Of a DNA stretch of 13,643 bases, positions 5,738-12,467 are shown piece after piece. The number at the start of each line of letters is the position of its first letter. Position 1 is the stretch's first letter. The notes under the pieces are model-generated. The model made no database searches and had not been told where the DNA came from. It saw only the letters and a list, made by a program, of their open reading frames with translations. The stretch comes from DASZHC01 sp035938215 (GTDB taxonomy: Bacteria; Verrucomicrobiota; Verrucomicrobiia; Chthoniobacterales; JAFAMB01), in the NCBI GenBank assembly GCA_035938215.1, contig DASZHC010000135.1:1-13643 (forward strand), in the 5' to 3' direction. The position numbers were made by a program, and so were the translations under genes.

Positions 5738-5983
5738 CTAACGCCCGCGTTGTCCACTTGACGCCTCTTTCAACCCAATTGCGTCAATGCGGTTTGCCGC
5801 GGTAGACTTCGGCATCTCCAAAACCTTGCCCGCTTCTGTCGGGCTGACGATCATGGTCGTCCCTTGAAGGGCGAGTTTGGCCAACGCCAATGCAAGCTGA
5901 TCCTGGCCGATGATGGCGCGTGTCTTGGCTAAGACGTCGCCGGGACCGGTAGCGATAGCGTACAGTTTCTCAAAGGCGTCCAT
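5738..5983 (-). CDS. Small protein of a three-gene cluster (81 aa, MDAFE... / ...ANRIDAI type)
   Basis: An 81-residue, mostly helical, Ala/Leu-rich protein from the ATG at 5983. It opens with MDAFEKLYAIATGPGDVL, has a central KTRAIIGQDQLALALAKLAL segment, and ends with TAANRIDAIGLKEASSGQ. Its first five residues equal those of the next gene upstream (start 6259), with 15 identical bases (5969-5983 and 6245-6259). Its ANRIDAI tail equals that of the first gene in the cluster (end 6272), with 15 of 17 bases alike (5781-5797 and 6312-6328). An AGGAAAG lies somewhat far upstream of the start. It probably shares a transcript with the genes at 6018-6259 and 6272-6385. No family recognised; function unknown. 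Confidence 0.5.
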   Translation of the reverse strand: MDAFEKLYAIATGPGDVLAKTRAIIGQDQLALALAKLALQGTTMIVSPTEAGKVLEMPKSTAANRIDAIGLKEASSGQRGR

Positions 5984-6017
5984 ATCGCTTTATAGTCTTT
6001 CCTATTTGGTTTCGAAC

Positions 6018-6259
6018 TCATCTGGCACCTAGATCGAACTTGCGTGCCATTAGATCCTGCTCATCCTTGGAGAGCGCGAGCCTTAAGCCGCATTCGCGTG
6101 CCGCTCTCGAGCATAAGAGCAGGATGGCTCGAGCCTCCTCCTTGGATATCTCATCGCGCAAAGCGTGCGCCTTTGTGTCGATTCGTCGGCAGTCAGCCTC
6201 TCGACAACGCGCTCTCCGATGCCAGGCCATTGTGAGCCGATCTGCTCAAAGGCGTCCAT
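6018..6259 (-). pseudogene. Small frameshifted gene of the three-gene cluster
   Basis: An ATG at 6259 with a good Shine-Dalgarno (GAGGAG, 8 bases upstream) starts MDAFEQIGSQWPGIGER followed by VVERLTADE, then the frame becomes Arg-rich and stops at 6083. The next frame takes over with HALRDEISKEEARAILLLCS, then LALSKDEQDLMARKFDLGAR, ending at 6018. Both halves look like natural protein, so a one-base indel around 6165-6185 (sequence such as CACAAAGGCGCACG) best explains it. The restored product would be about 80 residues, helical and charged, the same size as the neighbour at 5738-5983. Alternatives are a real internal start or programmed frameshifting; no slippery heptamer is evident. Function unknown. 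Confidence 0.5.
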
Positions 6260-6271
6260 GGTGAGCGCTCC

Positions 6272-6385
6272 TCATTTGGACAGACTGCCTTGCGCACTTT
6301 TTATCGCGATAGCGTCAATTCGGTTGGCACTGCCCAGCTGGGTTTGAAGGAGTTGGCGATAGGCGCGGATAATCCCGGGATTCAT
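6272..6385 (-). CDS. Very small protein, first gene of the cluster (37 aa)
   Basis: From an ATG at 6385 the frame encodes 37 residues: MNPGIIRAYRQLLQTQLG followed by SANRIDAIAIKSAQGSLSK. The same frame is open further upstream (TTG at 6493), but that part overlaps the promoter region of the divergent HTH gene and looks non-coding. The stop is 12 bases before the next gene's ATG, which supports an operon. The ANRIDAI tail is shared with the protein at 5738-5983, pointing to a common origin of the C-terminus. Function unknown; the conserved tail is the best argument that the frame is real. Confidence 0.45.
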   Translation of the reverse strand: MNPGIIRAYRQLLQTQLGSANRIDAIAIKSAQGSLSK

Positions 6386-6419
6386 TGTGCGCCCCCGATG
6401 AAGCTCTTTTCGATGGAAG

Positions 6420-6448
6420 TTGATGCTTTCATGATTTACAAGTATCAT
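6420..6448 (+). promoter_or_regulatory. Candidate promoter of the HTH gene, with ATGAT/ATCAT dyad
   Basis: TTGATG (6420-6425) and TATCAT (6443-6448) are separated by 17 bases, a good sigma70-like spacing, about 60 bases before the HTH start at 6511. An ATGAT...ATCAT dyad (6431-6435/6444-6448) overlaps the -10 and could be an operator for autoregulation. The opposite-strand small genes start just to the left. Confidence 0.4.
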
Positions 6449-6510
6449 CCAATGGATACCACTTTTGCCATCTATAAGGTAACACTGCAACAAGAAAAAA
6501 GAATCAAATT

Positions 6511-6774
6511 ATGGAATCTGTGACCGAAACTTGTTATCAACCCCGTATGTCTCAGCGGCTCAAGATGTTGCTGGCTGAAGCCCGGGCTTGGTGTGACGCC
6601 GAATACGGTAGGCGAAGCGAATTAGCGCGTCTCTTGGGCGTATCGCGGCAAGCGATCTCTGCTTGGTTTTCTCCCAATCCAAAGAAGTCGCCGACCGCAG
6701 ATCAAGCGCTCGAGCTGGCAGCGTTTCTAAAGAGCCATGCCCGGAAGGAGCGCAAGCCGAAACAGTCAGAATGA
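6511..6774 (+). CDS. Small helix-turn-helix DNA-binding regulator (87 aa)
   Basis: An 87-residue protein whose residues 37-54 (ELARLLGVSRQAISAWFS) form a clear XRE/Cro-like helix-turn-helix. It is followed by a helix PTADQALELAAFLKS and a basic tail (RKERKPKQ). It probably binds DNA as a dimer. The ATG at 6511 is used; an in-frame ATG at 6547 (MSQRLKML) is also possible and would leave the HTH intact. The purine-rich AAGAAAAAAGAA before 6511 is only a moderate ribosome site. The gene is divergent from the minus-strand small genes (start 6385), a layout typical of a repressor facing the operon it controls, as in phage immunity or toxin-antitoxin modules. Its end overlaps a second small ORF (6737-6904). 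Confidence 0.75.
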   Translation: MESVTETCYQPRMSQRLKMLLAEARAWCDAEYGRRSELARLLGVSRQAISAWFSPNPKKSPTADQALELAAFLKSHARKERKPKQSE

Positions 6775-6904
6775 TCCGTTTAGTAAACGACCATCGCCGG
6801 AACTTTTCGAGCAAGGATGTGAGCTTCTAAAGAAACGGGCCGAACAAGGACTCGACGCCTACGAGGAGCCGAGCATATTTATGGCCGCTCATAAGAAACG
6901 TTGA
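6737..6904 (+). CDS. Small ORF overlapping the end of the HTH gene (55 aa)
   Basis: An ATG at 6737 in the +1 frame starts 55 residues ending at a TGA at 6902-6904. The overlap with the HTH gene is 38 bases. The part after the overlap reads like normal protein: DPFSKRPSPELFEQGCELL, KKRAEQGLDAYEEPSIFMA and AHKKR. The overlapping N-terminus (MPGRSASRNSQ) may be just a leader. Overlap and same strand suggest coupled expression with the regulator, as in two-gene control modules. AAAGAG just before the ATG is a weak ribosome site. I do not recognise the family. The complementary frames are less protein-like. Confidence 0.45.
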   Translation: MPGRSASRNSQNDPFSKRPSPELFEQGCELLKKRAEQGLDAYEEPSIFMAAHKKR

Positions 6905-7012
6905 AGAATGTAGCTGATGTGGAGGGCGCGGCAGAAACCGCCACACGCCATCCATCCTCGGGCTAATATTCCTGTAAAGTCGGATCTCCCGAAAACCGTT
7001 ATATAAAAGAGC

Positions 7013-7912
7013 GTGAAGCTTTCCGTAATCGTCGCCACCAGAAACCGTGCCCACGCTATCCGCCCTTGTCTGGATTCCATAGCCGCGGCTATCGCCAATG
7101 CAGGGCTGATCGATGCGGAGATCGTCGTCGTCGATAACGGCTCTACGGACAACACGGCTCAGATTGTCAGCGCATGGGTGGCCGGGAGCCGTGTCCCCGC
7201 GAAGTCGCTATTGGAGCCACGCGTCGGTAAGTCCCGAGCGTTAAATCGTGCGCTCGTCGCAGCCGAAGGCGGCCTACTGGCCTTCACCGACGACGATTGC
7301 CGATTGCATCCTGAATATGTGAACGACCTATTGCGTTATGATGCTTCGGACACCGAGCTCGTCTTGCGATGCGGGCGCATCGAGCTTGGCGACCCAACCG
7401 ACCTACCGCTTACGATCAACACCAGCCCGACTCGAATACGTTGGAGCCGCTCTATTAACTCGGCCCGGCGTGAGAATTTTCTGGGCAAGATCAACGGCTG
7501 CAACATAACCATGCGCCGTGCGCTGATAGAACGTGTGGGACCGTTCGACGAGCAATTCGGCCCCGGTTCACGTTTCGCTGGTGAAGATACCGATTTCATT
7601 TTTCGCGCCTATCTCCATCGCGCGACACTTGAATACGTCCCCGACATGACCGTCTTTCACCACCACGGTAGAAAAACCCCCGATGCTGGGCGCAAGCTAA
7701 TGCGCACCTACATGATCGCCAACGGTGCATTGTGCGCTCGATATTTTTTCAAACACCCGAACCTTTGTCGCCCGTTCTATTGGGACGTGAAGTACGCCGT
7801 GCGCGAGATCATCAACGGCACCAACACCTTCCTGCCCGCGATAGGTTTTTCGTACCGACACAAGGTTGCCTATACCGTGCGCGGGGCCCTCATATATATT
7901 CTTACCTGCTAA
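7013..7912 (+). CDS. Family 2 (GT-A) glycosyltransferase
   Basis: A 299-residue protein; the only usable start is GTG at 7013, since an in-frame TAA lies 9 bases before it. The N-terminal nucleotide-binding part reads LSVIVATRNRA (3-13) and IVVVDNGSTDNT (37-48), typical of GT2 enzymes. The metal/nucleotide-sugar DxD motif is FTDDDC (91-96). The acceptor-side GAGEDTDF-like element is FAGEDTDFIFRA (188-199), with the likely catalytic Asp at 192. The C-terminal part is His-rich (VFHHHGRK) and has no convincing membrane helix. It should move a sugar from a nucleotide donor onto a polysaccharide, lipid carrier or protein in the cytoplasm. No other surface-polysaccharide gene is nearby, so it is an isolated accessory copy. 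Confidence 0.88.
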   Translation: MKLSVIVATRNRAHAIRPCLDSIAAAIANAGLIDAEIVVVDNGSTDNTAQIVSAWVAGSRVPAKSLLEPRVGKSRALNRALVAAEGGLLAFTDDDCRLHPEYVNDLLRYDASDTELVLRCGRIELGDPTDLPLTINTSPTRIRWSRSINSARRENFLGKINGCNITMRRALIERVGPFDEQFGPGSRFAGEDTDFIFRAYLHRATLEYVPDMTVFHHHGRKTPDAGRKLMRTYMIANGALCARYFFKHPNLCRPFYWDVKYAVREIINGTNTFLPAIGFSYRHKVAYTVRGALIYILTC

Positions 7913-8218
7913 ATGGCCGTTTAAGCTTTCACGTGGTTGATCAGGACGGGCGTCTGGCTCGAACTCGATACAAGGACAGCAGACGGGGATGCCAAAAGGT
8001 CCTTTCCCTGGCGGTTGCTGTGACGCGCAGCGTTGTTACCCTGAGCGATTTGCGCTCGTCTGAAGGTCCTTGTATCGGACGACCGTCTGCACCATCACTA
8101 TCGATTTCGTTAAAGGAATCGCTGATGCATCCGAGCATAAGGGTGGAAGAGCAAGCCGTCGCCGGATGTTTCTTTATCCCCCCAGTGTGGAACGCCGGCG
8201 GCGGTGAAGCATCGCGCT
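7913..8218. repeat. Gene-free stretch with a long interrupted inverted repeat (7945-8087)
   Basis: CGATACAAGGAC (7966-7977) and GTCCTTGTATCG (8066-8077) are a perfect 12-bp inverted pair. Outside them GACGGGCGTC (7945-7954) and GACGACCGTC (8078-8087) pair at 9 of 10 positions, with an 11-base bulge on the left arm. The 88-base loop holds no gene I can support. The structure follows the glycosyltransferase stop, so it may act as a transcription end or be the trace of a small mobile element. The remaining sequence to 8218 shows nothing. Confidence 0.5.
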
Positions 8219-8674
8219 CTAAAACGGGCAATTATTGAATTCAAGTTGCCGGCTACGAAGACCGTAATTCAATCGCCAGATTGTCTTGTAGAGACTCAAC
8301 TCAACCTTCGAAAATGATCCGTTCTTTCGGCGGTTTTCGCCTGCCCTCATCGGAGCGAGATTCGAAAAATGGCAGACCATAGCCCGGTCTTCATGTCGTT
8401 TCAGATTGAAGGCGCGGATCGGGAATGTGTGGTCAATGGTCCATTCACCGAAGTTCTCCCAGCTCATGCCGGGCTTAAACCTTCGCTCAAGATAGCGAAC
8501 AAAGTCCGGCCAGCTGCATCCCAGCAACGCCAGGAAGCTCAGCTCGGACAAAGTGATCAATTCTTTAGTTCCTGACAGGATGTTCAAGAGGAGGCCGTTC
8601 ATCGGTTTGCCGTCTGGCGAGGCCTTATCTGCGGCAGCATGCGAGGTATTTTTGCGATAGTCCGCATAGGGCAT
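8219..8674 (-). CDS. HNH-type endonuclease (phage/mobile style)
   Basis: A 151-residue protein from the ATG at 8674. The core matches small HNH nucleases common in phages and accessory regions. A leading segment LLGCSWPDFVRYLERRFKPG (50-69) and MSWENFGEW precede the catalytic DH of TIDHTFPIRAF (79-89). CHFSNLAPM (101-109) and AGENRRKNG (111-119) follow with the conserved Asn and Asn/Lys residues. The single metal-dependent site would nick or cut DNA. It lies 12 bases downstream of an unknown 119-residue gene on the same strand, likely one transcript. The N-terminal ~35 residues are low in family character, so the exact start is less certain. No restriction methylase or phage structural gene is close. 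Confidence 0.75.
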   Translation of the reverse strand: MPYADYRKNTSHAAADKASPDGKPMNGLLLNILSGTKELITLSELSFLALLGCSWPDFVRYLERRFKPGMSWENFGEWTIDHTFPIRAFNLKRHEDRAMVCHFSNLAPMRAGENRRKNGSFSKVELSLYKTIWRLNYGLRSRQLEFNNCPF

Positions 8675-8686
8675 GACACCGCATAG

Positions 8687-9046
8687 CTACGACCTCACGC
8701 GAGGCTTGGATCGCTTCGGAGGGGCATCGGTTAGATTGTCATCAGCCTCGTCATGGCTGAGCTTCGTAGCCTTGCCCGGTGGAAGCCAGCCGCGGTCTTG
8801 GAGCAATTCTGAGCGAATACCTCTATTCCAAGTACGACCTGTTACATGAGGCACAAATCCATTTTTCGTAAACTCGTAAATAACGCTCTCGACGATGTAG
8901 TACGGCGAAGCGTCGTGAGGCTTTTTCAAAAACTTAGCGGCATTGATTATCTCATCGACTCGGGGAATGACGTCGGATTCGATTTTGATGGGGGCGCAAT
9001 CTAACGAGAAGTCCTCTGCAAGAAACCGGATATACACTTTGGCCAT
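8687..9046 (-). CDS. Hypothetical protein upstream of the HNH gene (119 aa)
   Basis: A 119-residue frame from the ATG at 9046, 12 bases upstream of the HNH gene. The N-terminus MAKVYIRFLAEDFSLD looks like a beta strand entry. The middle (SPYYIVESVIYEFTKNGF) suggests an alpha/beta fold, and the C-terminal third is polar and basic (SHDEADDNLTDAPPKRSKPR), probably unstructured and possibly nucleic-acid binding. No ribosome-binding site precedes the ATG: the adjoining sequence is TCCTT on this strand. The true start or expression mode is therefore uncertain. The tight spacing suggests it works with, or controls, the nuclease. No family recognised. Confidence 0.5.
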   Translation of the reverse strand: MAKVYIRFLAEDFSLDCAPIKIESDVIPRVDEIINAAKFLKKPHDASPYYIVESVIYEFTKNGFVPHVTGRTWNRGIRSELLQDRGWLPPGKATKLSHDEADDNLTDAPPKRSKPRVRS

Positions 9047-9119
9047 AAGGAGAATTGACGAGAATTCAGCTAAGCGTCCAATGATTCACGATCAGGCATT
9101 GCGTATAGCCACAAACCCA

Positions 9120-9154
9120 TTGTGAAAAGCTGCGGCGCCTTTTGCTTTTCACAA
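9120..9154. terminator. 11-bp perfect hairpin between minus-strand genes
   Basis: TTGTGAAAAGC (9120-9130) pairs perfectly with GCTTTTCACAA (9144-9154) around a 13-base loop. It lies after the GrlR-like gene's stop (9177) and before the start of the next minus gene (9046). It could end the first transcript, though no T-run follows directly. The TTGTGA...TCACAA ends also resemble a CRP-like operator, so a regulatory site is possible. Confidence 0.45.
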
Positions 9155-9176
9155 CTTCGATGACACCCGGGAAGAT

Positions 9177-9518
9177 CTAAAGTTCTGCGATCCACTTCCC
9201 CTCGAACTCATACCGACCTCCAGAACTTGCTTCCGATTCCCCAGAAAGCTCGAACCCGTCCTCAGTTTCTCTGCCAGCTAGTCTAAGCGGAGCTCTTGCA
9301 CCGGAGGCAGCGGTCGGCATGTGCGCCGGGCCCTGCACTGGAGTCGAATATTGAGAGGTCTGAACGCGGATATTAACCCTACCTTGCCTTGCGGTGAACT
9401 CTCTGCAGTACACGTGCGTTTGGTCAAGGCCTCTGAAGACACCGTTACTGATCATGGCGATTCCATTGCCCTCCGGCCTTCCCGATCTGAAATCGACTTT
9501 GTAGATTCCATCGCGCAT
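9177..9518 (-). CDS. GrlR-like small beta-barrel protein
   Basis: A 113-residue protein from the ATG at 9518, with GGAG shortly upstream. The start MRDGIYKVDFRSGRPEGNG followed by IAMISNGVFRGLDQTHVYCREF closely follows the pattern of GrlR-type proteins: M-x-D-G-x-Y-x-V-x-F, then G-x-G...L-x-x-G-x-I-x-G-x-D. GrlR was described as a negative regulator of type III secretion in enteropathogens, binding its activator partner. Homologues are widespread in bacteria without such systems and appear as free-standing small beta-barrels of unknown role. The C-terminus (GGRYEFEGKWIAEL) ends with a strand that fits a barrel. No secretion genes are nearby. It sits 184 bases from tRNA-Ser on the same strand. 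Confidence 0.6.
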   Translation of the reverse strand: MRDGIYKVDFRSGRPEGNGIAMISNGVFRGLDQTHVYCREFTARQGRVNIRVQTSQYSTPVQGPAHMPTAASGARAPLRLAGRETEDGFELSGESEASSGGRYEFEGKWIAEL

Positions 9519-9701
9519 TGGCTCCAGTATACGTCGACGGTCAAGCCCGAGAAACAGCCCCAGCCAGCAATAACTCGCTTCACGAGTACTTCACAAAAAG
9601 AATATGATTTTGTGCGTTTTTCTGCGCGACCTTGCACGATAGGGAAACTCACCGTTAGAGATGACGACCGCCCATAGAACCGCTTCCTAGGGGAAAACGA
9701 C
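9519..9701. other. Intergenic region between tRNA-Ser and the GrlR-like gene
   Basis: No supported gene. It contains a 7-bp hairpin CACAAAA/TTTTGTG (9592-9598/9608-9614) of unknown role and must hold the promoter of the GrlR-like gene and the 3' trailer of the tRNA. No second copy of the tRNA 3' end, which would mark an integration site, is present. Confidence 0.35.
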
Positions 9702-9789
9702 CGGTGAGGGAGGGATTCGAACCCTCGGTACTCTTTAGGAGTACAACGCTTTAGCAAAGCGCCGCTTTCGACCGCTCAGCCACCTCACC
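9702..9789 (-). tRNA. tRNA-Ser (anticodon GCT)
   Basis: The minus strand gives an 88-nt class II tRNA. The 7-bp acceptor stem GGTGAGG/CCTCACC is perfect, with discriminator G at 9702, as expected for serine. The D-arm begins TGGCTGAGCGGTCGAAAG. The anticodon loop TTTGCTAAA gives GCT, reading AGC/AGT. The long variable arm TACTCCTAAAGAGTA is self-complementary, and the T-arm is GAGGGTTCGAATCCCTC. CCA is not encoded. A promoter lies just upstream. tRNA genes are common integration targets, but no duplicated 3' end is visible in this window. Confidence 0.97.
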
Positions 9790-9807
9790 AGAATTTGCGG
9801 TGGGAAC

Positions 9808-9835
9808 GCTATATCTCCAGAACAGTGAACGTCAA
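9808..9835 (-). promoter_or_regulatory. Sigma70-like promoter of tRNA-Ser
   Basis: On the minus strand TTGACG (9835-9830) and TATAGC (9813-9808) are separated by 16 bases and end 18 bases before the first tRNA base. This fits a strong housekeeping promoter. No longer leader or second tRNA follows. Confidence 0.6.
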
Positions 9836-10148
9836 TCGAAACCTTTCGCGCCCGGCTGACCGGTCTAGTGCGAAACACTCGACGGTGCCTCGCGGCCCGA
9901 AGCTGAATTCCCCTGAGATACAAGGGCACCGGTCCCTCTGCATCGCGCTGAACGATGCAGCCTTCGTAGATCGCGCCTGCGACGGAGCGCAGCCCTCCAG
10001 ACCGATTCATCCGAAGGGCGCAGCGAAAGATTTTGCAACTTTTCTGCGATTCGCACGGGCTCTCGTGGCGCGTTTGCAGCGAGCGAAATCATTTCCTCTC
10101 CCCAGCCGGACTTGCAAATATGAACCGTCTCGGCGAGGACTTCTGCCT

Positions 10149-12272
10149 ATGCGTTTCTGCTCCTTTTTTCTTGCGAGTCTGGTTCGCGCATTCACTCCGA
10201 TGGTCGCGGACGCCAATCCTCCTCAGGCGCCGGAAAAGCCACATGAAATCCGAGAGCTGGGTCACACACGAAACGACCCATTTTTCTGGCTTCGCGACAA
10301 ACGGAGTTCCGACGTACTGAAATACCTTGAGGCAGAGAACCGATACACCGAAAAAACTCTCAAACATTCCCGCGATTTTGAGGAAGCTCTTTACAAGGAA
10401 ATGCGGGCACGGATTAAGGAGGAGGATCGCTCGGTTCCGGAACGCATCGGCGAATACTTCTATTACACGAGGACAGAGACCGGAAAACAGTATGCGATCT
10501 ATTGCCGAAAGAAGGGCAACCTTGATGCGAAAGAAGAGATCCTTCTGGACGAAAACGTGTTGGCTCAAGGGTTGAAATTTTTTCGGATTGGGCTCTTAAG
10601 TGTCAGCCCGGACCACAAACTTCTTGCCTATTCGTCTGATACGAAGGGGGACGAAAGATATGTGATCCGAATTAAAGTTCTGGAATCGGGCCAACTGCTC
10701 CCCGATGAAATTCGAAACAGCGGCTCATCTTTTGCCTGGGCAAATGACAACAAGACTTTCTTTTACGATCAGCTTGATAGTGCACAACGCCCATTCAGAG
10801 CTTTGAAACATATCCTGGGAACCAGCACGACTCAGGATCCGACGATTTACCAGGAGAATGATGAACGCTTTTTTCTCGAGATTTCGAAATCACGCAGCAA
10901 GAAACTGATCTTCATCGCGGTAGAGAGCGAACTCTCCAGCGAGGTACGCTTTCTGGATGCAGATAAACCCGACGCCGAACTAACCCTCATCCGACCTCGC
11001 GAAAATGACTTGCTTTACAATGTTGAACATCACGGCGACCGCCTTTTCATAGTCACTAATGAAAACGCGAAAAATTTCAAAATAGTGGAGGCGCCTCTGG
11101 GTTCGCCCGGCAAAGAGCAGTGGAAGGATTTCATTCCCTACGATCCGCAGATCAAGGTCGATTCCGTCGACGCATTCGAAAATCATCTGGTCATTTCTGA
11201 GCGAATAAAAGGGCTTCAGACGATCCGCATCTATGACATGAAATCCGGCGAGTTGCATGAGATCGCTTTTGATGAGCCCACCTACGAGGTCTCTGTCGAT
11301 CAGAATCCAGAGTTCAATACCTCCGTGGTCCGGTTGAACTACAGCTCGTTTATCACGCCGCCCTCGGTGATCGACTATGATATGATTTCGCGGCGGAAGG
11401 ATATTCGCAAAGAAATGCCGGTGCTCGGCGGATACAGAAAGAGCGATTACGCTTCGGAACGAATATTTGCGACGGCCGATGACGGAACGATGATTCCGAT
11501 CTCAATTTTTTACAAAAGAGGATTCCGCAAAGACGGTACTGCTCCTCTGTGGCTTTGCGGGTATGGAGCTTACGGCGTCTCAACTGACGCGAGTTTCAGC
11601 TCTACCAGCCTGAGCCTTGTCGATCGAGGTTTTGTTTTTGCGATAGCACACGTTCGCGGAGGCGGTGAGTTAGGCCGCACATGGTATGAAGACGGCAAGC
11701 TCCTCAAAAAGAAGAATACCTTTACCGATTTCATTCGCTGCACCGAGTTCCTGATCGAACACCGTTACGCTTCACCCAAGAAAATAGCGATTTGCGGAGG
11801 GAGCGCCGGAGGCCTGCTTATGGGTGCTGTGATGAACATGCGGCCGGATCTATTTACAACGGTCGTCGCGGCTGTGCCGTTTGTTGACCTCTTGAACACA
11901 ATGTCGGATCCGTCTCTACCCCTAACCGTTACGGAATACGAAGAATGGGGAAATCCGGAGGATCCAAAATATTTCGATTACATGGCTTCCTATTCGCCAT
12001 ACGACAATATTCGGGACAAGCCGTATCCGAACCTGCTGGTCATGGGAGGGCTGAACGATTCACGTGTGAGCTATTGGGAACCTGCGAAATGGGTGGCTAA
12101 GCAGCGTAAGCTAAAAAACCAGAACCGCATCCTGCTATTGAAAACGAACATGGGCGCTGGCCACGGAGGGGATAGTGGCAGATTTGATCGATTGAAGGAG
12201 GATGCGCTGCAATACGCTTTTGCGATCGATACGCTCCATGTGGGACGCGGCAACATGGGTAAGGTAAGGTAG
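10149..12272 (+). CDS. ptrB: Oligopeptidase B-like serine peptidase (prolyl oligopeptidase family S9A)
   Basis: A 707-residue enzyme. The frame is open from 9795, right beside the tRNA, but I use the ATG at 10149: it has a GAGGA 9 bases upstream, gives the normal family length, and starts a signal-like segment (MRFCSFFLASLVRAFTPMVA). The N-terminal beta-propeller part opens with PHEIRELGHTRNDPFFWLRD, typical of the family. The C-terminal alpha/beta-hydrolase part has VRGGGELGRTWYEDGKLLKK, then Ser552 in GGSAGGLLMG, Asp637 in GGLNDSRV and His672 in MGAGHGGDSG. The Ser-Asp and Asp-His distances (85 and 35) equal those I recall for E. coli oligopeptidase B. It should cut short peptides after Arg or Lys. 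The signal-like start suggests an exported version. It looks intact and stands alone. Confidence 0.9.
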   Translation: MRFCSFFLASLVRAFTPMVADANPPQAPEKPHEIRELGHTRNDPFFWLRDKRSSDVLKYLEAENRYTEKTLKHSRDFEEALYKEMRARIKEEDRSVPERIGEYFYYTRTETGKQYAIYCRKKGNLDAKEEILLDENVLAQGLKFFRIGLLSVSPDHKLLAYSSDTKGDERYVIRIKVLESGQLLPDEIRNSGSSFAWANDNKTFFYDQLDSAQRPFRALKHILGTSTTQDPTIYQENDERFFLEISKSRSKKLIFIAVESELSSEVRFLDADKPDAELTLIRPRENDLLYNVEHHGDRLFIVTNENAKNFKIVEAPLGSPGKEQWKDFIPYDPQIKVDSVDAFENHLVISERIKGLQTIRIYDMKSGELHEIAFDEPTYEVSVDQNPEFNTSVVRLNYSSFITPPSVIDYDMISRRKDIRKEMPVLGGYRKSDYASERIFATADDGTMIPISIFYKRGFRKDGTAPLWLCGYGAYGVSTDASFSSTSLSLVDRGFVFAIAHVRGGGELGRTWYEDGKLLKKKNTFTDFIRCTEFLIEHRYASPKKIAICGGSAGGLLMGAVMNMRPDLFTTVVAAVPFVDLLNTMSDPSLPLTVTEYEEWGNPEDPKYFDYMASYSPYDNIRDKPYPNLLVMGGLNDSRVSYWEPAKWVAKQRKLKNQNRILLLKTNMGAGHGGDSGRFDRLKEDALQYAFAIDTLHVGRGNMGKVR

Positions 12273-12341
12273 AACAAAACCCAGCCCGTTAGCCTGCAAA
12301 TATTCGCGAGCCAAAACGCTCGCCCAATTTCCAGGCCGACA

Positions 12342-12365
12342 ACGGCTGCGAGGGACCGCAGCCGT
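12342..12365. terminator. 9-bp GC-rich hairpin downstream of the oligopeptidase gene
   Basis: ACGGCTGCG (12342-12350) and CGCAGCCGT (12357-12365) pair perfectly around a 6-base loop, 70 bases after the stop at 12272. There is no T-run, so it is at best a weak or factor-assisted terminator. Confidence 0.4.
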
Positions 12366-12424
12366 CAAAACTGGCGGTCGCGTTCCGAGACGGCTGTTCC
12401 AGGCGGACCAGACTGTCAGGGCCG

Positions 12425-12467
12425 GATCTCCGAGCGGGCCGTGCTCGCTGCGGGCAGCTCGGAGATC
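12425..12467. repeat. 11-bp inverted repeat overlapping the direct repeat of the MITE-like element
   Basis: GATCTCCGAGC (12425-12435) and GCTCGGAGATC (12457-12467) pair perfectly around a 21-base loop. The right arm shares GGAGATC with the 13-base direct repeat at 12461-12473, so GGAGATC occurs here in three placements (one inverted). This may be the original target palindrome or part of the mobile unit. Confidence 0.5.

Noticed and set aside
7732..8238. 168-residue plus-strand frame after the glycosyltransferase
   Set aside because: It begins inside the glycosyltransferase in another frame and crosses the inverted repeat; no protein-like segments.
9452..9757. 101-residue minus-strand frame and its plus-strand counterpart
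   Set aside because: They run into the tRNA-Ser gene and across the GrlR-like gene start; shadow frames.
9702..9789. tRNA-Ser as attachment site of the recombinase at 13006
   Set aside because: The tRNA 3' end is not repeated anywhere in the window, and the recombinase points away to the right; the far end is outside the window.
9795..10148. Upstream 118 codons of the oligopeptidase frame
   Set aside because: The extension starts 6 bases from the tRNA gene, overlaps its promoter, and lacks family character; the ATG at 10149 has a ribosome site and a signal-like start.
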